NCBI GenBank assembly: GCA_019779905.1
Contig: JABAKE010000021.1
Location: 1 to 64,000 of the forward strand
Origin: Modestobacter lapidis
Lineage (GTDB): Bacteria; Actinomycetota; Actinomycetes; Mycobacteriales; Geodermatophilaceae
Length of the DNA stretch: 64,000 bases
Direction of reading: 5' to 3'
The notes below the pieces were generated by a model. It was not told where the DNA came from, made no database searches, and was given only the letters and a program-made list of their open reading frames with translations. This document shows positions 37,591 to 47,501 of this stretch, piece by piece. A program made the position numbers and the translations under genes. Position 1 is the first letter of the stretch. The number at the start of each line of letters is the position of its first letter.

Positions 37591-37621
37591 GAATGTCGTA
37601 CCCGCGGGGACACTGGACGAC

Positions 37622-40600
37622 GTGCCCGCCGCCCCGACCGAGACGCCCTCGGCACTGGCGCGGTTCTCCGCGTCCACCCAGGCCTGGTTCACCGGGGCCT
37701 TCGCCGAGCCGACGGCGGCCCAGGAGGGCGCCTGGCAGGCGATCAGCAGCGGTGGGCACGCCCTGGTCGTGGCGCCGACCGGGTCGGGCAAGACCCTCGC
37801 GGCGTTCCTGTGGTCGCTGGACCGGCTGGCCGCCGTCCCGCCGCCGGAGGACGCCCTGGCGCGCTGCCGGGTGCTCTACGTCTCACCGCTCAAGGCCCTG
37901 GCCGTCGACGTCGAGCGCAACCTGCGGGCGCCGCTGGCCGGGATCGGTCAGGCGGCCGCGCGGCTGGGCCTCCCCCGCCCGGACATCGCCGTCGGCGTGC
38001 GGTCCGGGGACACCCCCGCCGACCAGCGGCGGGCCTTCGCCCGCCGGCCGCCGGACATCCTGATCACCACGCCGGAGTCGCTGTTCCTGCTGCTGACCAG
38101 CCAGGCCCGGGAGGCTCTGCGCGGCGTGGAGACGGTCATCCTCGACGAGGTGCACGCCGTGTGCGGCAGCAAGCGCGGCGCCCACCTCGCCGTCTCCCTC
38201 GACCGGCTCGACGAGCTGCTCGAGCGCCCGGCCCAGCGGATCGGCCTGTCGGCCACCGTCCGGCCGATCGAAGAGGTGTCGACGTTCCTGGCCGGCGGCC
38301 GGCCGGTCCAGGTCGTGGCGCCACCGTCGGTCAAGCAGTGGGACCTCTCGGTCGTCGTCCCGGTCGAGGACATGAGCACCCTCGGGCAGCCCACCGGCGA
38401 GCTCGAGGGTTCCGCCGCGGGCAACCAACCCCGGACGTCGATCTGGCCCGCGGTCGAGGAGCGGGTGCTCGACCTCATCCAGAGCCATCGCAGCACGATC
38501 GTGTTCGCCAACTCCCGGCGGCTGGCCGAGCGGCTGACCAGCCGGCTCAACGAGCTGGCCTACGAACGGTCCACCGGCGAGCCCCTCCCCCCGGGCACGA
38601 GCCCGGCGCAGCTGATGGCCCAGGCCGGGGCCGGCGGCGGGCTGCCGGCCGACTTCAGGCCCGTCGCCTCGGCGCACCACGGCTCGGTGTCCCGGGAACA
38701 GCGGGCAGTGGTGGAGGAGGCGCTGAAGTCCGGTCAGCTGCCCGCGGTCGTCGCCACCTCGTCCTTGGAGCTGGGCATCGACATGGGCGCCGTCGACCTG
38801 GTCGTGCAGGTCGAGTCACCGCCCACCGTCGCCTCCGGGCTGCAGCGGGTCGGCCGGGCCGGGCACCAGGTCGGCGCGGTCAGCGAGGGCGTCATCTTCC
38901 CGAAGTTCCGCGGCGACCTGGTGCAGAGCGCCGTCGTCGCCGAGCGGATGCGCGCCGGGGCGATCGAGTCGACGCGGTACCTCCGCAACCCGCTGGACGT
39001 GCTCGCCCAGCAGGTCGTGGCCATGGTCGCCGAGCGCCCCCGCACGGTGGAGGAGGTGGCCGCCGTGCTCCGCCGGTCGGCGGCGTTCGCCGCGCTACCC
39101 GACTCCGCGCTGCACGCGGTGCTGGACATGCTGGCCGGCCGCTACCCCTCCGACGCCTTCGCCGAGCTGCGCCCCCGGCTCACCTGGGACCGGGTCACCG
39201 ACACCCTCACCGCGCGCTCCGGCGCCCAGCGGCTGGCCGTCACCAGCGGCGGCACGATCCCCGACCGGGGGCTCTTCGGTGTCTTCCTCGTCTCGGGCGC
39301 CGGCGAGGGCGGCAAGCGGGTCGGCGAGCTCGACGAGGAGATGGTCTACGAGTCGCGCACCGGCGACGTCTTCCTGCTCGGCTCCTCCTCCTGGCGGATC
39401 GAGGAGATCACCCACGACCGGGTGCTGGTCAGCCCCGCGCCCGGCCAGCCCGGGAAGATGCCGTTCTGGCACGGCGACACGCTGGGCCGCCCGCTGGAGC
39501 TCGGCCGGGCGCTCGGCGCGTTCCTCCGCGAGGTCGGCTCGGCGAGCCCGGAGGACGGCGCGGCGCGGGCCCGGGCCGCCGGGCTCGACGAGTGGGGCGC
39601 GGCGAACCTGCTCGCCTACCTGGCCGAGCAGAAGCAGGCCACCGGATACCTGCCCGACGACCGCACGCTGCTCGTGGAGCGGTTCCGCGACGAGCTCGGC
39701 GACTGGCGGCTGGTGGTGCACTCCCCCTTCGGCGCTCAGGTGAACGCCCCGTGGGCGCTGGTGCTGGCCGCCCGGCTGCGCGAGCGCTACGGCGTCGACG
39801 TCGCCTCCATGCACTCCGACGACGGCATCGTGCTGCGGCTGCCCGACACCACCGGGGAGGCACCCGAGGCCGACCTGGCGCTGCTCGACCCCGACGACGT
39901 CGAGCGTGCGGTGACCACCGAGGTGGGCAACTCGGCGCTGTTCGCCAGCCGGTTCCGCGAGTGCGCCGCCCGGGCGCTGCTGCTTCCGCGCCGCGACCCG
40001 CGCCGCCGTACCCCGCTGTGGCAGCAGCGGCAACGAGCCGCTCAGCTGCTCGCCGTGGCCAGCGAGTTCTCCGCCTTCCCGATCACCCTGGAGGCGGTCC
40101 GGGAAGTGCTGCAGGACGTCTACGACGTGCCCGGACTGGTCGAGCTGATGTCCGACGTGCGGGCCCGGCGGGTGCGGCTGGTCGACGTGCAGACCCAGAC
40201 GGCCTCGCCGTTCGCCCAGTCGTTGCTGTTCGGCTACGTCGGCCAGTTCATCTACGAGGGCGACGCACCGCTGGCCGAGCGCCGGGCCCAGGCGCTGGCG
40301 CTGGACACCGGGTTGCTCGCCGAGCTGCTGGGCCGCTCCGAGCTGCGGGAACTGCTCGACTCCGACGCGCTGGGCGAGATCGAGACCGAGCTGCAGCGGC
40401 TGCCGATCGACCGGCACCCCCGGGACGTCGACGCCGGCGCGGACCTGCTCCGGGTGGTCGGCGACCTGACCGTCGCCGAGGCCGGCGTGCGCGGCGTCCC
40501 GGCCGCCTGGCTCGAGGAACTGGTCGCCGCCCGGCGGGCGCTGCAGGTACGGATCGCCGGTCAGCTGCGGTACGTCGCCATCGAGGACGCCGGCCGGCTC

Positions 40601-42253
40601 CGCGACGCCCTCGGCACCGCGCTGCCGGTCGGGGTGCCCGAGGTGTTCACCGAGCCGGTCGCCGACCCGCTGGGTGACCTGGTCGGCCGCTACGCGCGCA
40701 CCCACGGGCCGTTCGTACCCGGCGAGGTCGCCACCCGGCTCGGTCTGGGCGTGGCCGTCGTGACCGCGACGGTGCAGCGGCTGGTGGGCACCGGCCGGCT
40801 GGTCACCGGGGAGTTCCGGCCCGGCGGCGTCGGCCAGGAGTGGTGCGACGCGGAGGTGCTGCGCTCCATCCGCCGGCGCAGCCTGGCCAAGCTGCGCCAG
40901 GAGGTCGAGCCGGTGCCGGTCGGCACGCTGGCCCGGTTCACGCCGTCCTGGCAGTCGGTGGGCAGCCGGCTGCGCGGGGTGGACGGCGTGCTCGCCGTGG
41001 TGGAGCAACTGGCGGGAGCACTGCTCCCCGCCTCGGCGCTCGAGTCGCTGGTGCTGCCCTCCCGGGTGCCGGGCTACTCCCCCGCGATGCTCGACGAACT
41101 CACCAGCGCCGGCGAGGTGCTGTGGGCGGGTGCGGGGAGCCTGGCCGGCGGGGACGGCTGGGTCACCCTGGTACCCGCCGACCTGGCGGCACTGCTGCTG
41201 CCCGAGCCGCCCGGTGGAGCGGGCGACGAGAGTGGCGTCGCCGCGGTGCTGCTCGAGGAGCTGGCCGGCGGGCGGGCGCTGTTCTTCCGCTCGCTGTCCG
41301 ACCGGGTGGGCTCGACCGACGACCAGGCGCTCACCGACGTGCTCTGGGACCTCGTCTGGGCCGGCGCGCTCACCAACGACACCCTCGCTCCGCTGCGCGC
41401 CCGGCTGACCGGCGGCGGCACGCACCGCAGGGCCCCGGCCGCGCCGCGGGCCCGGCTCGACCGGTCCCGGTACGGCCGTACCCGGGTGGGGCGGCCGGCG
41501 ATGCCCAGCCGCACCGGGCCTCCGACGGTGGCCGGCCGCTGGTCGCGGCTGCCTGATCTCGAGCCCAACGGCACCAAGCGGACGACCGCCCGCGCGGAGT
41601 CGCTGCTGGAGCGGCACGGTGTGCTCACCCGCGGCGCGGTGATGGCCGAGCAGGTGCCCGGCGGCTTCTCGGCGGTGTACCCGGTGCTGCGCGCGTTCGA
41701 GGAGAACGGCCGCGCCCGGCGGGGGTATTTCGTCGAGGGGCTGGGTGCCGCGCAGTTCGGCACGCCCGGCTCGGTCGACCGGCTGCGCAGCTTCGCCAGT
41801 CCCGACCGCGTGCCGGGCGGCGCGGTGGTCCTCGCGGCGACCGACCCGGCCAACGTCTACGGCGCGGCGCTGCCCTGGCCGGAGCGGGTCGCGGGTGCGG
41901 CCGACGACGCCGGGGAGGGCACGACCGTCGACGTCGGCGAAGGCCCCGGCCGGCGGAGGGCCACCGGCCACCGGGCCGGGCGCAAGGCCGGCGCGCTGGT
42001 GGTGCTGGTCGACGGGGAACTCGTGCTCTACGTCGAGCGCGGCGGGAAGACGCTGCTGTCCTGGACCGAGGACGAGGCGGCGCTCAAGGAGGCGGCCACC
42101 GCGCTGTCGGGAGCCGCGGCGTCGGGCGCGCTGGGGCGGATGACGGTGCAGAAGGCCGACGGTGCCTCGGTGCACGAGGCCGGGCCGCTGTCCGCGGCGC
42201 TGCAGGCGGCCGGCTTCGCGGCCACCCCCCGGGGGCTGCGCCTGCGCAGCTGA
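37622..42253 (+). CDS. lhr: ATP-dependent helicase Lhr (large helicase-related)
   Basis: 1543 residues. Superfamily-2 3'-5' translocase with RNA:DNA unwinding activity in mycobacteria. Motif I APTGSGKT, Ia YVSPLKALAVDVERNL, II LDEVH, III GLSATVRP, IV region IVFANSRRLAERL, V SSLELGIDMGAVDLV, VI LQRVGRAGHQ. The long Lhr C-terminal part follows, including a DUF4011-like winged helix region. GTG 37622 gives an N-terminus similar in length to mycobacterial Lhr (about 1510). nei follows 78 bases later, the common lhr-nei pair. Confidence 0.95.
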   Translation: MPAAPTETPSALARFSASTQAWFTGAFAEPTAAQEGAWQAISSGGHALVVAPTGSGKTLAAFLWSLDRLAAVPPPEDALARCRVLYVSPLKALAVDVERNLRAPLAGIGQAAARLGLPRPDIAVGVRSGDTPADQRRAFARRPPDILITTPESLFLLLTSQAREALRGVETVILDEVHAVCGSKRGAHLAVSLDRLDELLERPAQRIGLSATVRPIEEVSTFLAGGRPVQVVAPPSVKQWDLSVVVPVEDMSTLGQPTGELEGSAAGNQPRTSIWPAVEERVLDLIQSHRSTIVFANSRRLAERLTSRLNELAYERSTGEPLPPGTSPAQLMAQAGAGGGLPADFRPVASAHHGSVSREQRAVVEEALKSGQLPAVVATSSLELGIDMGAVDLVVQVESPPTVASGLQRVGRAGHQVGAVSEGVIFPKFRGDLVQSAVVAERMRAGAIESTRYLRNPLDVLAQQVVAMVAERPRTVEEVAAVLRRSAAFAALPDSALHAVLDMLAGRYPSDAFAELRPRLTWDRVTDTLTARSGAQRLAVTSGGTIPDRGLFGVFLVSGAGEGGKRVGELDEEMVYESRTGDVFLLGSSSWRIEEITHDRVLVSPAPGQPGKMPFWHGDTLGRPLELGRALGAFLREVGSASPEDGAARARAAGLDEWGAANLLAYLAEQKQATGYLPDDRTLLVERFRDELGDWRLVVHSPFGAQVNAPWALVLAARLRERYGVDVASMHSDDGIVLRLPDTTGEAPEADLALLDPDDVERAVTTEVGNSALFASRFRECAARALLLPRRDPRRRTPLWQQRQRAAQLLAVASEFSAFPITLEAVREVLQDVYDVPGLVELMSDVRARRVRLVDVQTQTASPFAQSLLFGYVGQFIYEGDAPLAERRAQALALDTGLLAELLGRSELRELLDSDALGEIETELQRLPIDRHPRDVDAGADLLRVVGDLTVAEAGVRGVPAAWLEELVAARRALQVRIAGQLRYVAIEDAGRLRDALGTALPVGVPEVFTEPVADPLGDLVGRYARTHGPFVPGEVATRLGLGVAVVTATVQRLVGTGRLVTGEFRPGGVGQEWCDAEVLRSIRRRSLAKLRQEVEPVPVGTLARFTPSWQSVGSRLRGVDGVLAVVEQLAGALLPASALESLVLPSRVPGYSPAMLDELTSAGEVLWAGAGSLAGGDGWVTLVPADLAALLLPEPPGGAGDESGVAAVLLEELAGGRALFFRSLSDRVGSTDDQALTDVLWDLVWAGALTNDTLAPLRARLTGGGTHRRAPAAPRARLDRSRYGRTRVGRPAMPSRTGPPTVAGRWSRLPDLEPNGTKRTTARAESLLERHGVLTRGAVMAEQVPGGFSAVYPVLRAFEENGRARRGYFVEGLGAAQFGTPGSVDRLRSFASPDRVPGGAVVLAATDPANVYGAALPWPERVAGAADDAGEGTTVDVGEGPGRRRATGHRAGRKAGALVVLVDGELVLYVERGGKTLLSWTEDEAALKEAATALSGAAASGALGRMTVQKADGASVHEAGPLSAALQAAGFAATPRGLRLRS

Positions 42254-42331
42254 GCCGGCGGGCGTGCCCGGGGCAGCGACGGAGCCGGGTGGCCCGGGCC
42301 GGGCGGCCGACGCGGGGGGATCATGGTCGCC

Positions 42332-43186
42332 GTGCCCGAGGGAGACACCGTCTGGCTGGCCGCCCAGCGGATGAACACCGCGCTGACCGGGGCGACGCTG
42401 CGCCGCGGCGAGCTGCGGCTGCCGCAGCTCGCCGACGTCGACCTGACCGGGGCGACGGTCACCGAGGTGGTCCCCCGGGGCAAGCACATGCTCATCCGGC
42501 TCGGCGACGGCCGCACCCTGCGTACCCACTACCGGATGGACGGCAGCTGGCACGTCCACCGGCCGGGCGCTCGGTGGCGCGGCGGGCCCGGGCACGACGT
42601 CCGGGCGGTGCTGGCCACCGACGAGTGGGAGTGCGTCGGCTACCGGCTGCACGACGTCCGGCTGGTGCGCACCGCGGACGAGGCCGAGCTGGTCGGCCAC
42701 CTGGGCCCGGACGTCCTCGGCCCCGACTGGGACCTCGACGAGGCCCTGCGCCGGCTGCGCAGCCACCCGGACGAGCAGATCGGCGTCGCGATCCTCGATC
42801 AGCGCAACCTGGCCGGCATCGGCAACCTCTACAAGGCCGAGTCGCTGTTCCTCACCGGCGTGCACCCCTGGGCGCAGGTCGCCGACGTGCCCGACCTGGC
42901 CGGGCTGGTCCAGCGCGCGCGCACCCTGATGCTGGCCAACAGGCACCACCCCGAGCAGAGCACCACCGGCAGCACCCGGCGCGGGGACGACCACTGGGTG
43001 TTCGGCCGGAAGGGCCGCCCGTGCCGCCGGTGCGGCAGCACCATCCTGCTCGGCGACCAGGGCCCCGACCTCCAGGAACGGGTCACCTGGTGGTGCCCGA
43101 CCTGCCAGGCCGCCCAGACCCCCGTCGACCCCGCGGCCCGCACCGGCGAGCCCGGTCATCCGCAGTCGCCGGCCAGCCAGCACTGA
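42332..43186 (+). CDS. nei: Endonuclease VIII / DNA glycosylase Nei2
   Basis: 284 residues. Removes oxidised pyrimidines and cuts at the lesion. The catalytic N-terminal Pro requires the start to be directly before PEGDTVWLAA, so GTG 42332 is chosen and not ATG 42323, three codons upstream. H2TH region DEQIGVAILDQRNLAGIGNL YK (conserved Asn for DNA), and C-terminal zinc finger CRRCG ... CPTC. Last about 20 residues are a disordered tail. Paired with lhr in repair. Confidence 0.93.
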   Translation: MPEGDTVWLAAQRMNTALTGATLRRGELRLPQLADVDLTGATVTEVVPRGKHMLIRLGDGRTLRTHYRMDGSWHVHRPGARWRGGPGHDVRAVLATDEWECVGYRLHDVRLVRTADEAELVGHLGPDVLGPDWDLDEALRRLRSHPDEQIGVAILDQRNLAGIGNLYKAESLFLTGVHPWAQVADVPDLAGLVQRARTLMLANRHHPEQSTTGSTRRGDDHWVFGRKGRPCRRCGSTILLGDQGPDLQERVTWWCPTCQAAQTPVDPAARTGEPGHPQSPASQH

Positions 43187-43240
43187 GTACCGACCCCCGC
43201 CGCCCGAGGACGACGGGGCCTCCGGCTCCGGCCACCCGCC

Positions 43241-43338
43241 AGGGGGCCCGCGCCGAGCCTGCGCGGCGTGGGAGCACCGGCCCCCGCGCAGGGGCCCGGC
43301 GCGAGCATGCGAGTGCCGGGGGGCGCGGGGGTCCTTCT
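43241..43338 (-). repeat. Dispersed GC-rich repeat, family A, copies 2 and 3 (tandem)
   Basis: Two units, 43241-43285 and about 43283-43338. The first holds GCGCCGAGCCTGCGCGGCGT, the second a degenerate form and the terminal GGGGGTCCTTCT, which abuts the pspA stop (43340). Same layout as at ftsK (54564-54622). Confidence 0.7.
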
Positions 43339-43339
43339 A

Positions 43340-44194
43340 CTACTGCTCCGGACGCTCGGCGGGCTGGGCAACCGGCTGGGCCACCGGCTGAGCGGGCTGG
43401 GCGGCCGGCTGGGCGGCCTCCTGGCCCGGGCCGATCGCCTGGGTCGCCGGGGTGCCGGGGATCGACGGGGTGTCGCCGGACAGCCCCGACCGAATCTGCT
43501 GCAGGCGGGAGGCGCCGGCGACGTCGAGGGTGGCCTTCTGCACCTCGAGCATCCGGCCCTCGACCGAGGTCTGGGCCAGCTCTGCCTGCCCCAGCGCATT
43601 CGCGTAGCGGGCCTCGATCTTGTCGCGGACGTCGGTGAGGCTGGGCGTGTTGCCCGGTGCGGAGAGCTCGTTCACCGAGCGCAACGACGCGGAGACCTGC
43701 TCCTGCATCTTGGCCTGCTCCAGCTGGGAGAGCAGCTTGGAGCGCTCGGCCAGCGTGGTCTGCAGCCGCATCCGGCTCTGCTCGACCGCGCCCTTGGCCT
43801 GCTCGGCGGCCTGCAGCGCCTCGTCGTGGCTGCGCTTGAGGTCCTCCATCGACTGCTCGGCCGCAACCAGCTGGGTGGCGAACGCCTGCGCGGCGTTCTC
43901 GTACTCGGTGGCCTTCGCCACGTCACCGGCCGACCGCGTCTGGTCGGCCAGCACGAGGGCCTGCCGGGCGGATGCCTGCAGCTGCTCCACCTCGCCGAGC
44001 TGACGGTTCAGCCGCATCTCCAGCTGCCGCTGGTTGCCCAGCACGGCGGCGGCCTGGTTGGCCAACGACTGGTGACGCTGCTGCTCGGACTCGAGGGCCT
44101 GCTGGATCTGCACCTTCGGGTCGGCCCGCTGGTCGATCTGGTTGTTGGCCGAGGCGGTCAGGTACTTCCACAGCTTCACGAAAGGGTTGGGCAT
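43340..44194 (-). CDS. pspA: PspA/IM30-family membrane stress protein
   Basis: 284 residues. ESCRT-III-like coiled-coil protein that coats and protects the inner membrane. N-terminal amphipathic stretch [20 protein letters not shown], then long heptad-rich coiled coil to about residue 210 ([40 protein letters not shown]). The C-terminal 45 residues are Pro/Gln/Ala repeats ([19 protein letters not shown]), not part of the fold. Strong ribosome site AGGAGGA before the ATG. In mycobacteria pspA follows clgR and depends on it; here clgR is 7 kb away, with the trehalose importer between. Confidence 0.92.
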   Translation of the reverse strand: MPNPFVKLWKYLTASANNQIDQRADPKVQIQQALESEQQRHQSLANQAAAVLGNQRQLEMRLNRQLGEVEQLQASARQALVLADQTRSAGDVAKATEYENAAQAFATQLVAAEQSMEDLKRSHDEALQAAEQAKGAVEQSRMRLQTTLAERSKLLSQLEQAKMQEQVSASLRSVNELSAPGNTPSLTDVRDKIEARYANALGQAELAQTSVEGRMLEVQKATLDVAGASRLQQIRSGLSGDTPSIPGTPATQAIGPGQEAAQPAAQPAQPVAQPVAQPAERPEQ

Positions 44195-44344
44195 GGCTCC
44201 TCCTGGTCCGGTGCGCGCCCCGCCGGCGGCGGTGAGCACGAGCCGGGAACGCTGTCGCCCTCATCGTCCCAGGTCCGTACCCCCGGCAGCCACCGCGCCA
44301 CCATCCCGGGTGACAGCCGCGCCGGGCAGCCGGGGCCACGCCGC

Positions 44345-44381
44345 AGGCCCGGTCCGCCGTCGACGGCGGTGGACCGGGCCT
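44345..44381 (-). terminator. Stem-loop terminator after sugC
   Basis: AGGCCCGGTCC (44345-44355) pairs with GGACCGGGCCT (44371-44381), with an inner palindrome GCCGTCGACGGC between. It starts 12 bases past the sugC stop and separates the importer operon from pspA. Confidence 0.7.
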
Positions 44382-44392
44382 GGACGGCGGAC

Positions 44393-45667
44393 TCAGGCAG
44401 CGCCCGCCCGGTCGTCGCCGGAGATCGACTGGCTCTCGCTCCGTGCCTCCTGGACCTGCTCGATGCGGTCCTCGGAGGCCAGCCGGGTCAGCTCGGCGCC
44501 GGCCTCGGCGTCGCGGGTGAGGTTGTCCCCCGTCTCCGGGTCGAAGACGTGCACCTTCCGGCTGTCCAGCCAGAACTCCGCATCCCGGCCCTCCCGGATC
44601 CGGCTGGTCGAGTCGATCGACACGATCGCCTGGGTACGCAGCGCCTCGGAGTCCAGCTCACGGGAGAGGTCCGCCAGCTTCTGCTGGATGGCCTCGGGCG
44701 CCTCGTAGGGGATGTAGGCGAACTGCGAGTCCCCGAGCCACTCGGTGACGTCCACCCGGGCGGTGAACACCGACCCCAGCGGGCGCTTGGCCTCGTCCAC
44801 CAGCGAGGCGTCCTCGAAGTACTCGGGCCGGATGCCGACCAGCAGCAGCTCCTTGCCCGCCACCGCCGCGGCCCGCCGCTCGTCGAGCTCGATCGCCCCG
44901 AACGGCGTGGTGAGCGTGTCGCCGTTCACCTCGGCCGGGAGGAAGTTCATCGGCGGGGAGCCGATGAACCCGGCAACGAACAGGTTGACCGGCTGCTCGT
45001 AGAGCTCGCGGGGCGACGCCACCTGCTGGATCTTGCCCTTGCGCAACACGCAGACCCGGTCGCCCAGTGTCATGGCCTCGGTCTGGTCGTGGGTGACGTA
45101 CACGGTCGTGATCCCCAGCCGGCGCTGCAGGCGGGCGATCTCGGTGCGCATCTGCCCGCGCAGTTTGGCGTCGAGGTTGGACAGCGGCTCGTCGAAGAGG
45201 AACGCCTCGGCCTGGCGCACGATCGCCCGGCCCATGGCCACCCGCTGGCGCTGGCCGCCCGAGAGGTTGGCCGGCTTGCGCTCCAGGTGCTCGTGCAACT
45301 CCAGGACGTCGGCCGCCTCGTTGACCCGCCGACGGACCTCGTCCTCGGATGTCTTTGCCAGCCGCAGCGGGAAGGCGATGTTCTCGTAGACGCTCAGGTG
45401 CGGGTAGAGCGCGTAGTTCTGGAACACCATGGAGAGGTTCCGGTCCCGCGGCGCCTTGTCGTTGACCCGGGTACCGCCGATGACCATGTCGCCGCTGGTG
45501 ATGTCCTCCAGCCCCACGATCATCCGCAGCAACGTGGACTTCCCGCAGCCGGACGGGCCGACGAGGATCATGAACTCCCCGTCGGCGATGTCCAGGCTGA
45601 CGTCGTTGACCGCCGGGAACCCGTCTCCGTACTTCTTGACGATCTGGTTCATCTCGATCGAGGCCAT
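44393..45667 (-). CDS. sugC: Trehalose-type ABC transporter, ATP-binding protein
   Basis: 424 residues. CUT1-family ATPase: Walker A GPSGCGKST, Q-loop FQNYALYPHLSVYENIAFPL, signature LSGGQRQRVAMGRA, Walker B AFLFDEPLSNLDAKLR, switch VTHDQTEAMTLGD, and C-terminal TOBE/regulatory domains (VGIRPEYFEDASLVDEAKRP, VHVFDPETGDNLTRD). The C-terminal half resembles mycobacterial SugC. A tail of about 30 polar residues follows. It serves SugA/SugB/LpqY, encoded just upstream. Confidence 0.88.
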   Translation of the reverse strand: MASIEMNQIVKKYGDGFPAVNDVSLDIADGEFMILVGPSGCGKSTLLRMIVGLEDITSGDMVIGGTRVNDKAPRDRNLSMVFQNYALYPHLSVYENIAFPLRLAKTSEDEVRRRVNEAADVLELHEHLERKPANLSGGQRQRVAMGRAIVRQAEAFLFDEPLSNLDAKLRGQMRTEIARLQRRLGITTVYVTHDQTEAMTLGDRVCVLRKGKIQQVASPRELYEQPVNLFVAGFIGSPPMNFLPAEVNGDTLTTPFGAIELDERRAAAVAGKELLLVGIRPEYFEDASLVDEAKRPLGSVFTARVDVTEWLGDSQFAYIPYEAPEAIQQKLADLSRELDSEALRTQAIVSIDSTSRIREGRDAEFWLDSRKVHVFDPETGDNLTRDAEAGAELTRLASEDRIEQVQEARSESQSISGDDRAGAA

Positions 45668-45705
45668 CGGTGCTCTTCTCCTCGCTGGTCAGGTGGGTGG
45701 CGCGG

Positions 45706-46539
45706 TCAGCCCTTGACGGCGCCGTTGGTGAGGCCGGCCACGATGCGCCGCTGGAAGATCAGGACCAGGACCACGACCGGGATCGTCACGATCACGGCGG
45801 CCGCGGCGATGGCCCCGGTGGGTTCGACGAACTGGGATGCCCCGGAGAACAGGCCCAGGGCTGCCGGAACCGGCCGGGCCGCCGAGGTCGAGGTGAGCGA
45901 GATCCCGTAGAGGAAGTCGTTCCAGGCGATGAAGAACGCGATGATGGCGGTGGTGAAGACGCCGGGAGCCGCGAGCGGGACGATCACCTTGCGGAACGCC
46001 TGCCAGGTCGTGGCCCCGTCGACCTGGGCGGCCTGCTCCATCTCCCAGGGGATCTCCCGGAAGAAGGCCGACATGGTCCAGATGGAGATCGGCAGCGTCA
46101 GGGACAGGTAGGGGATGATCAGCCCGGGCCAGGTGTCGTACAGCCCGATCTGCCGCCACAGGTTGAACAGCGGCGTGACGATCGAGATCACCGGGAAGAT
46201 GGCCACGGCCAGGGCCGTGGAGAGGATCAGCTTCTTGCCCGGGAAGTCGAGCCGGGCGATGGCATAGGCCGCGAACATCGCCAGCAGGCAGGAGATCGCC
46301 GTCGCGATCAGGCAGATGCCGAAGGAGTTGCGCAGCGCCGGCAGGAACAGGTCGCTGGCCCCACCGGTGAGGATCAGGCTGTAGTTCTCCCACGACAGGC
46401 CTGTGGGCAGGAACTGGCCGTTGTTCAGGTCGGCGGGCGCCTTGAGCGACAGCGACACGATCCACGCGATCGGGAACAACGCGTACACCACGATGACCAC
46501 GCCACCGACGACCCACCAGATCTTCTCCCGGCGTGACAT
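45706..46539 (-). CDS. sugB: Trehalose-type ABC transporter, permease 2
   Basis: 277 residues, six membrane segments (IWWVVGGVVIVVYALFPIAW at the start). EAA loop EMEQAAQVDGATTWQAFRKV. N-terminal half has the conserved LPTGLSWENYSLIL of CUT1 permeases. ATG 46539 shares one base with the sugA stop (TGATG). sugC begins 38 bases after its stop. Confidence 0.88.
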   Translation of the reverse strand: MSRREKIWWVVGGVVIVVYALFPIAWIVSLSLKAPADLNNGQFLPTGLSWENYSLILTGGASDLFLPALRNSFGICLIATAISCLLAMFAAYAIARLDFPGKKLILSTALAVAIFPVISIVTPLFNLWRQIGLYDTWPGLIIPYLSLTLPISIWTMSAFFREIPWEMEQAAQVDGATTWQAFRKVIVPLAAPGVFTTAIIAFFIAWNDFLYGISLTSTSAARPVPAALGLFSGASQFVEPTGAIAAAAVIVTIPVVVLVLIFQRRIVAGLTNGAVKG

Positions 46540-47501
46540 CACTGGTCTCCTCTCTGCTGTGACAGGTCGACCTTGAAGCCCTTGATGAACACGAAGGCGA
46601 TCAACACGACCACCAGGAACAACAGCACCGACACCGCCGACCCCAGGCCGATCTCCAGCCGGGCGATCGTCTGCCGGTAGGCCAGGAAGGACACCGACTC
46701 GGTGCCGTTGGCGCCACCGGTCATCACGAAGATGCTGTCGAAGACCCGGAAGGCGTCCAGGGTGCGGAACAGCAGGGCGACCATGATGGCCGCCTTCATG
46801 TTCGGGATGGTCACCTTCCGCATGCGCTGCCACCAGGTGGCGCCGTCGACCTTGGCCGCCTCCTGGAGCACCTCCGGCACCTGCGCCAGGCCGGCCAGCA
46901 GGAGCAGCGAGATGAACGGTGTGGTCTTCCAGATCTCGGCGATGCAGATGACGAACAGCGAGGTCCAGGTGTCGCCGAACCAGTCGGTGGTCTCCGACAC
47001 CCCGGGCAGCCAGGCGAACCACGGGTTCACGAAGCCGGAGTTGATGTCGAAGGCGAACTGCCAGGCGAAGGCCGACACGACCGTGATCACCGCGTACGGG
47101 ATGAGGATGGCCGCGCGGACAACCGGCCGGATGGCCGCCAGCGCCTTGGACATCACCATCGCCAGGGCGAACCCGAGCACCAGCTCGACCGCGACGGTCA
47201 CGACGGTGATGAACACCGTGACCCCGATGGACCGCCACCACAGCTGGTCGGTGAGGATCACCCAGTAGTTGCTCAGCCCGGTGAAGGACCGGTTCTCCGG
47301 GTCGGTGAGCCGGAAGTCGAACAGCGACTCGTAGGTCGCCTGCGCGATCGGGTACGCCGTGACCAGCAACATGACCGCGAACGCCGGCCCCGCCAGCAGC
47401 CAGCCGAGCCGCCGTTCACTGCGGGACCGGTCACTGATCTTCGGTGGGGGGGCCGATTTCGGCTGGGTGCGTTCCCCGGGTGGCAAGGTCGTCGTGCTCA
47501 C
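46539..47501 (-). CDS. sugA: Trehalose-type ABC transporter, permease 1
   Basis: 320 residues, six membrane segments (GWLLAGPAFAVMLLVTAYPI first). EAA loop LQEAAKVDGATWWQRMRKVT. A Ser/Pro/Lys-rich cytoplasmic N-terminus of about 30 residues precedes. GTG 47501 overlaps the lpqY stop (GTGA), so the operon is translated in order lpqY-sugA-sugB-sugC. Confidence 0.88.
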   Translation of the reverse strand: MSTTTLPPGERTQPKSAPPPKISDRSRSERRLGWLLAGPAFAVMLLVTAYPIAQATYESLFDFRLTDPENRSFTGLSNYWVILTDQLWWRSIGVTVFITVVTVAVELVLGFALAMVMSKALAAIRPVVRAAILIPYAVITVVSAFAWQFAFDINSGFVNPWFAWLPGVSETTDWFGDTWTSLFVICIAEIWKTTPFISLLLLAGLAQVPEVLQEAAKVDGATWWQRMRKVTIPNMKAAIMVALLFRTLDAFRVFDSIFVMTGGANGTESVSFLAYRQTIARLEIGLGSAVSVLLFLVVVLIAFVFIKGFKVDLSQQRGDQ

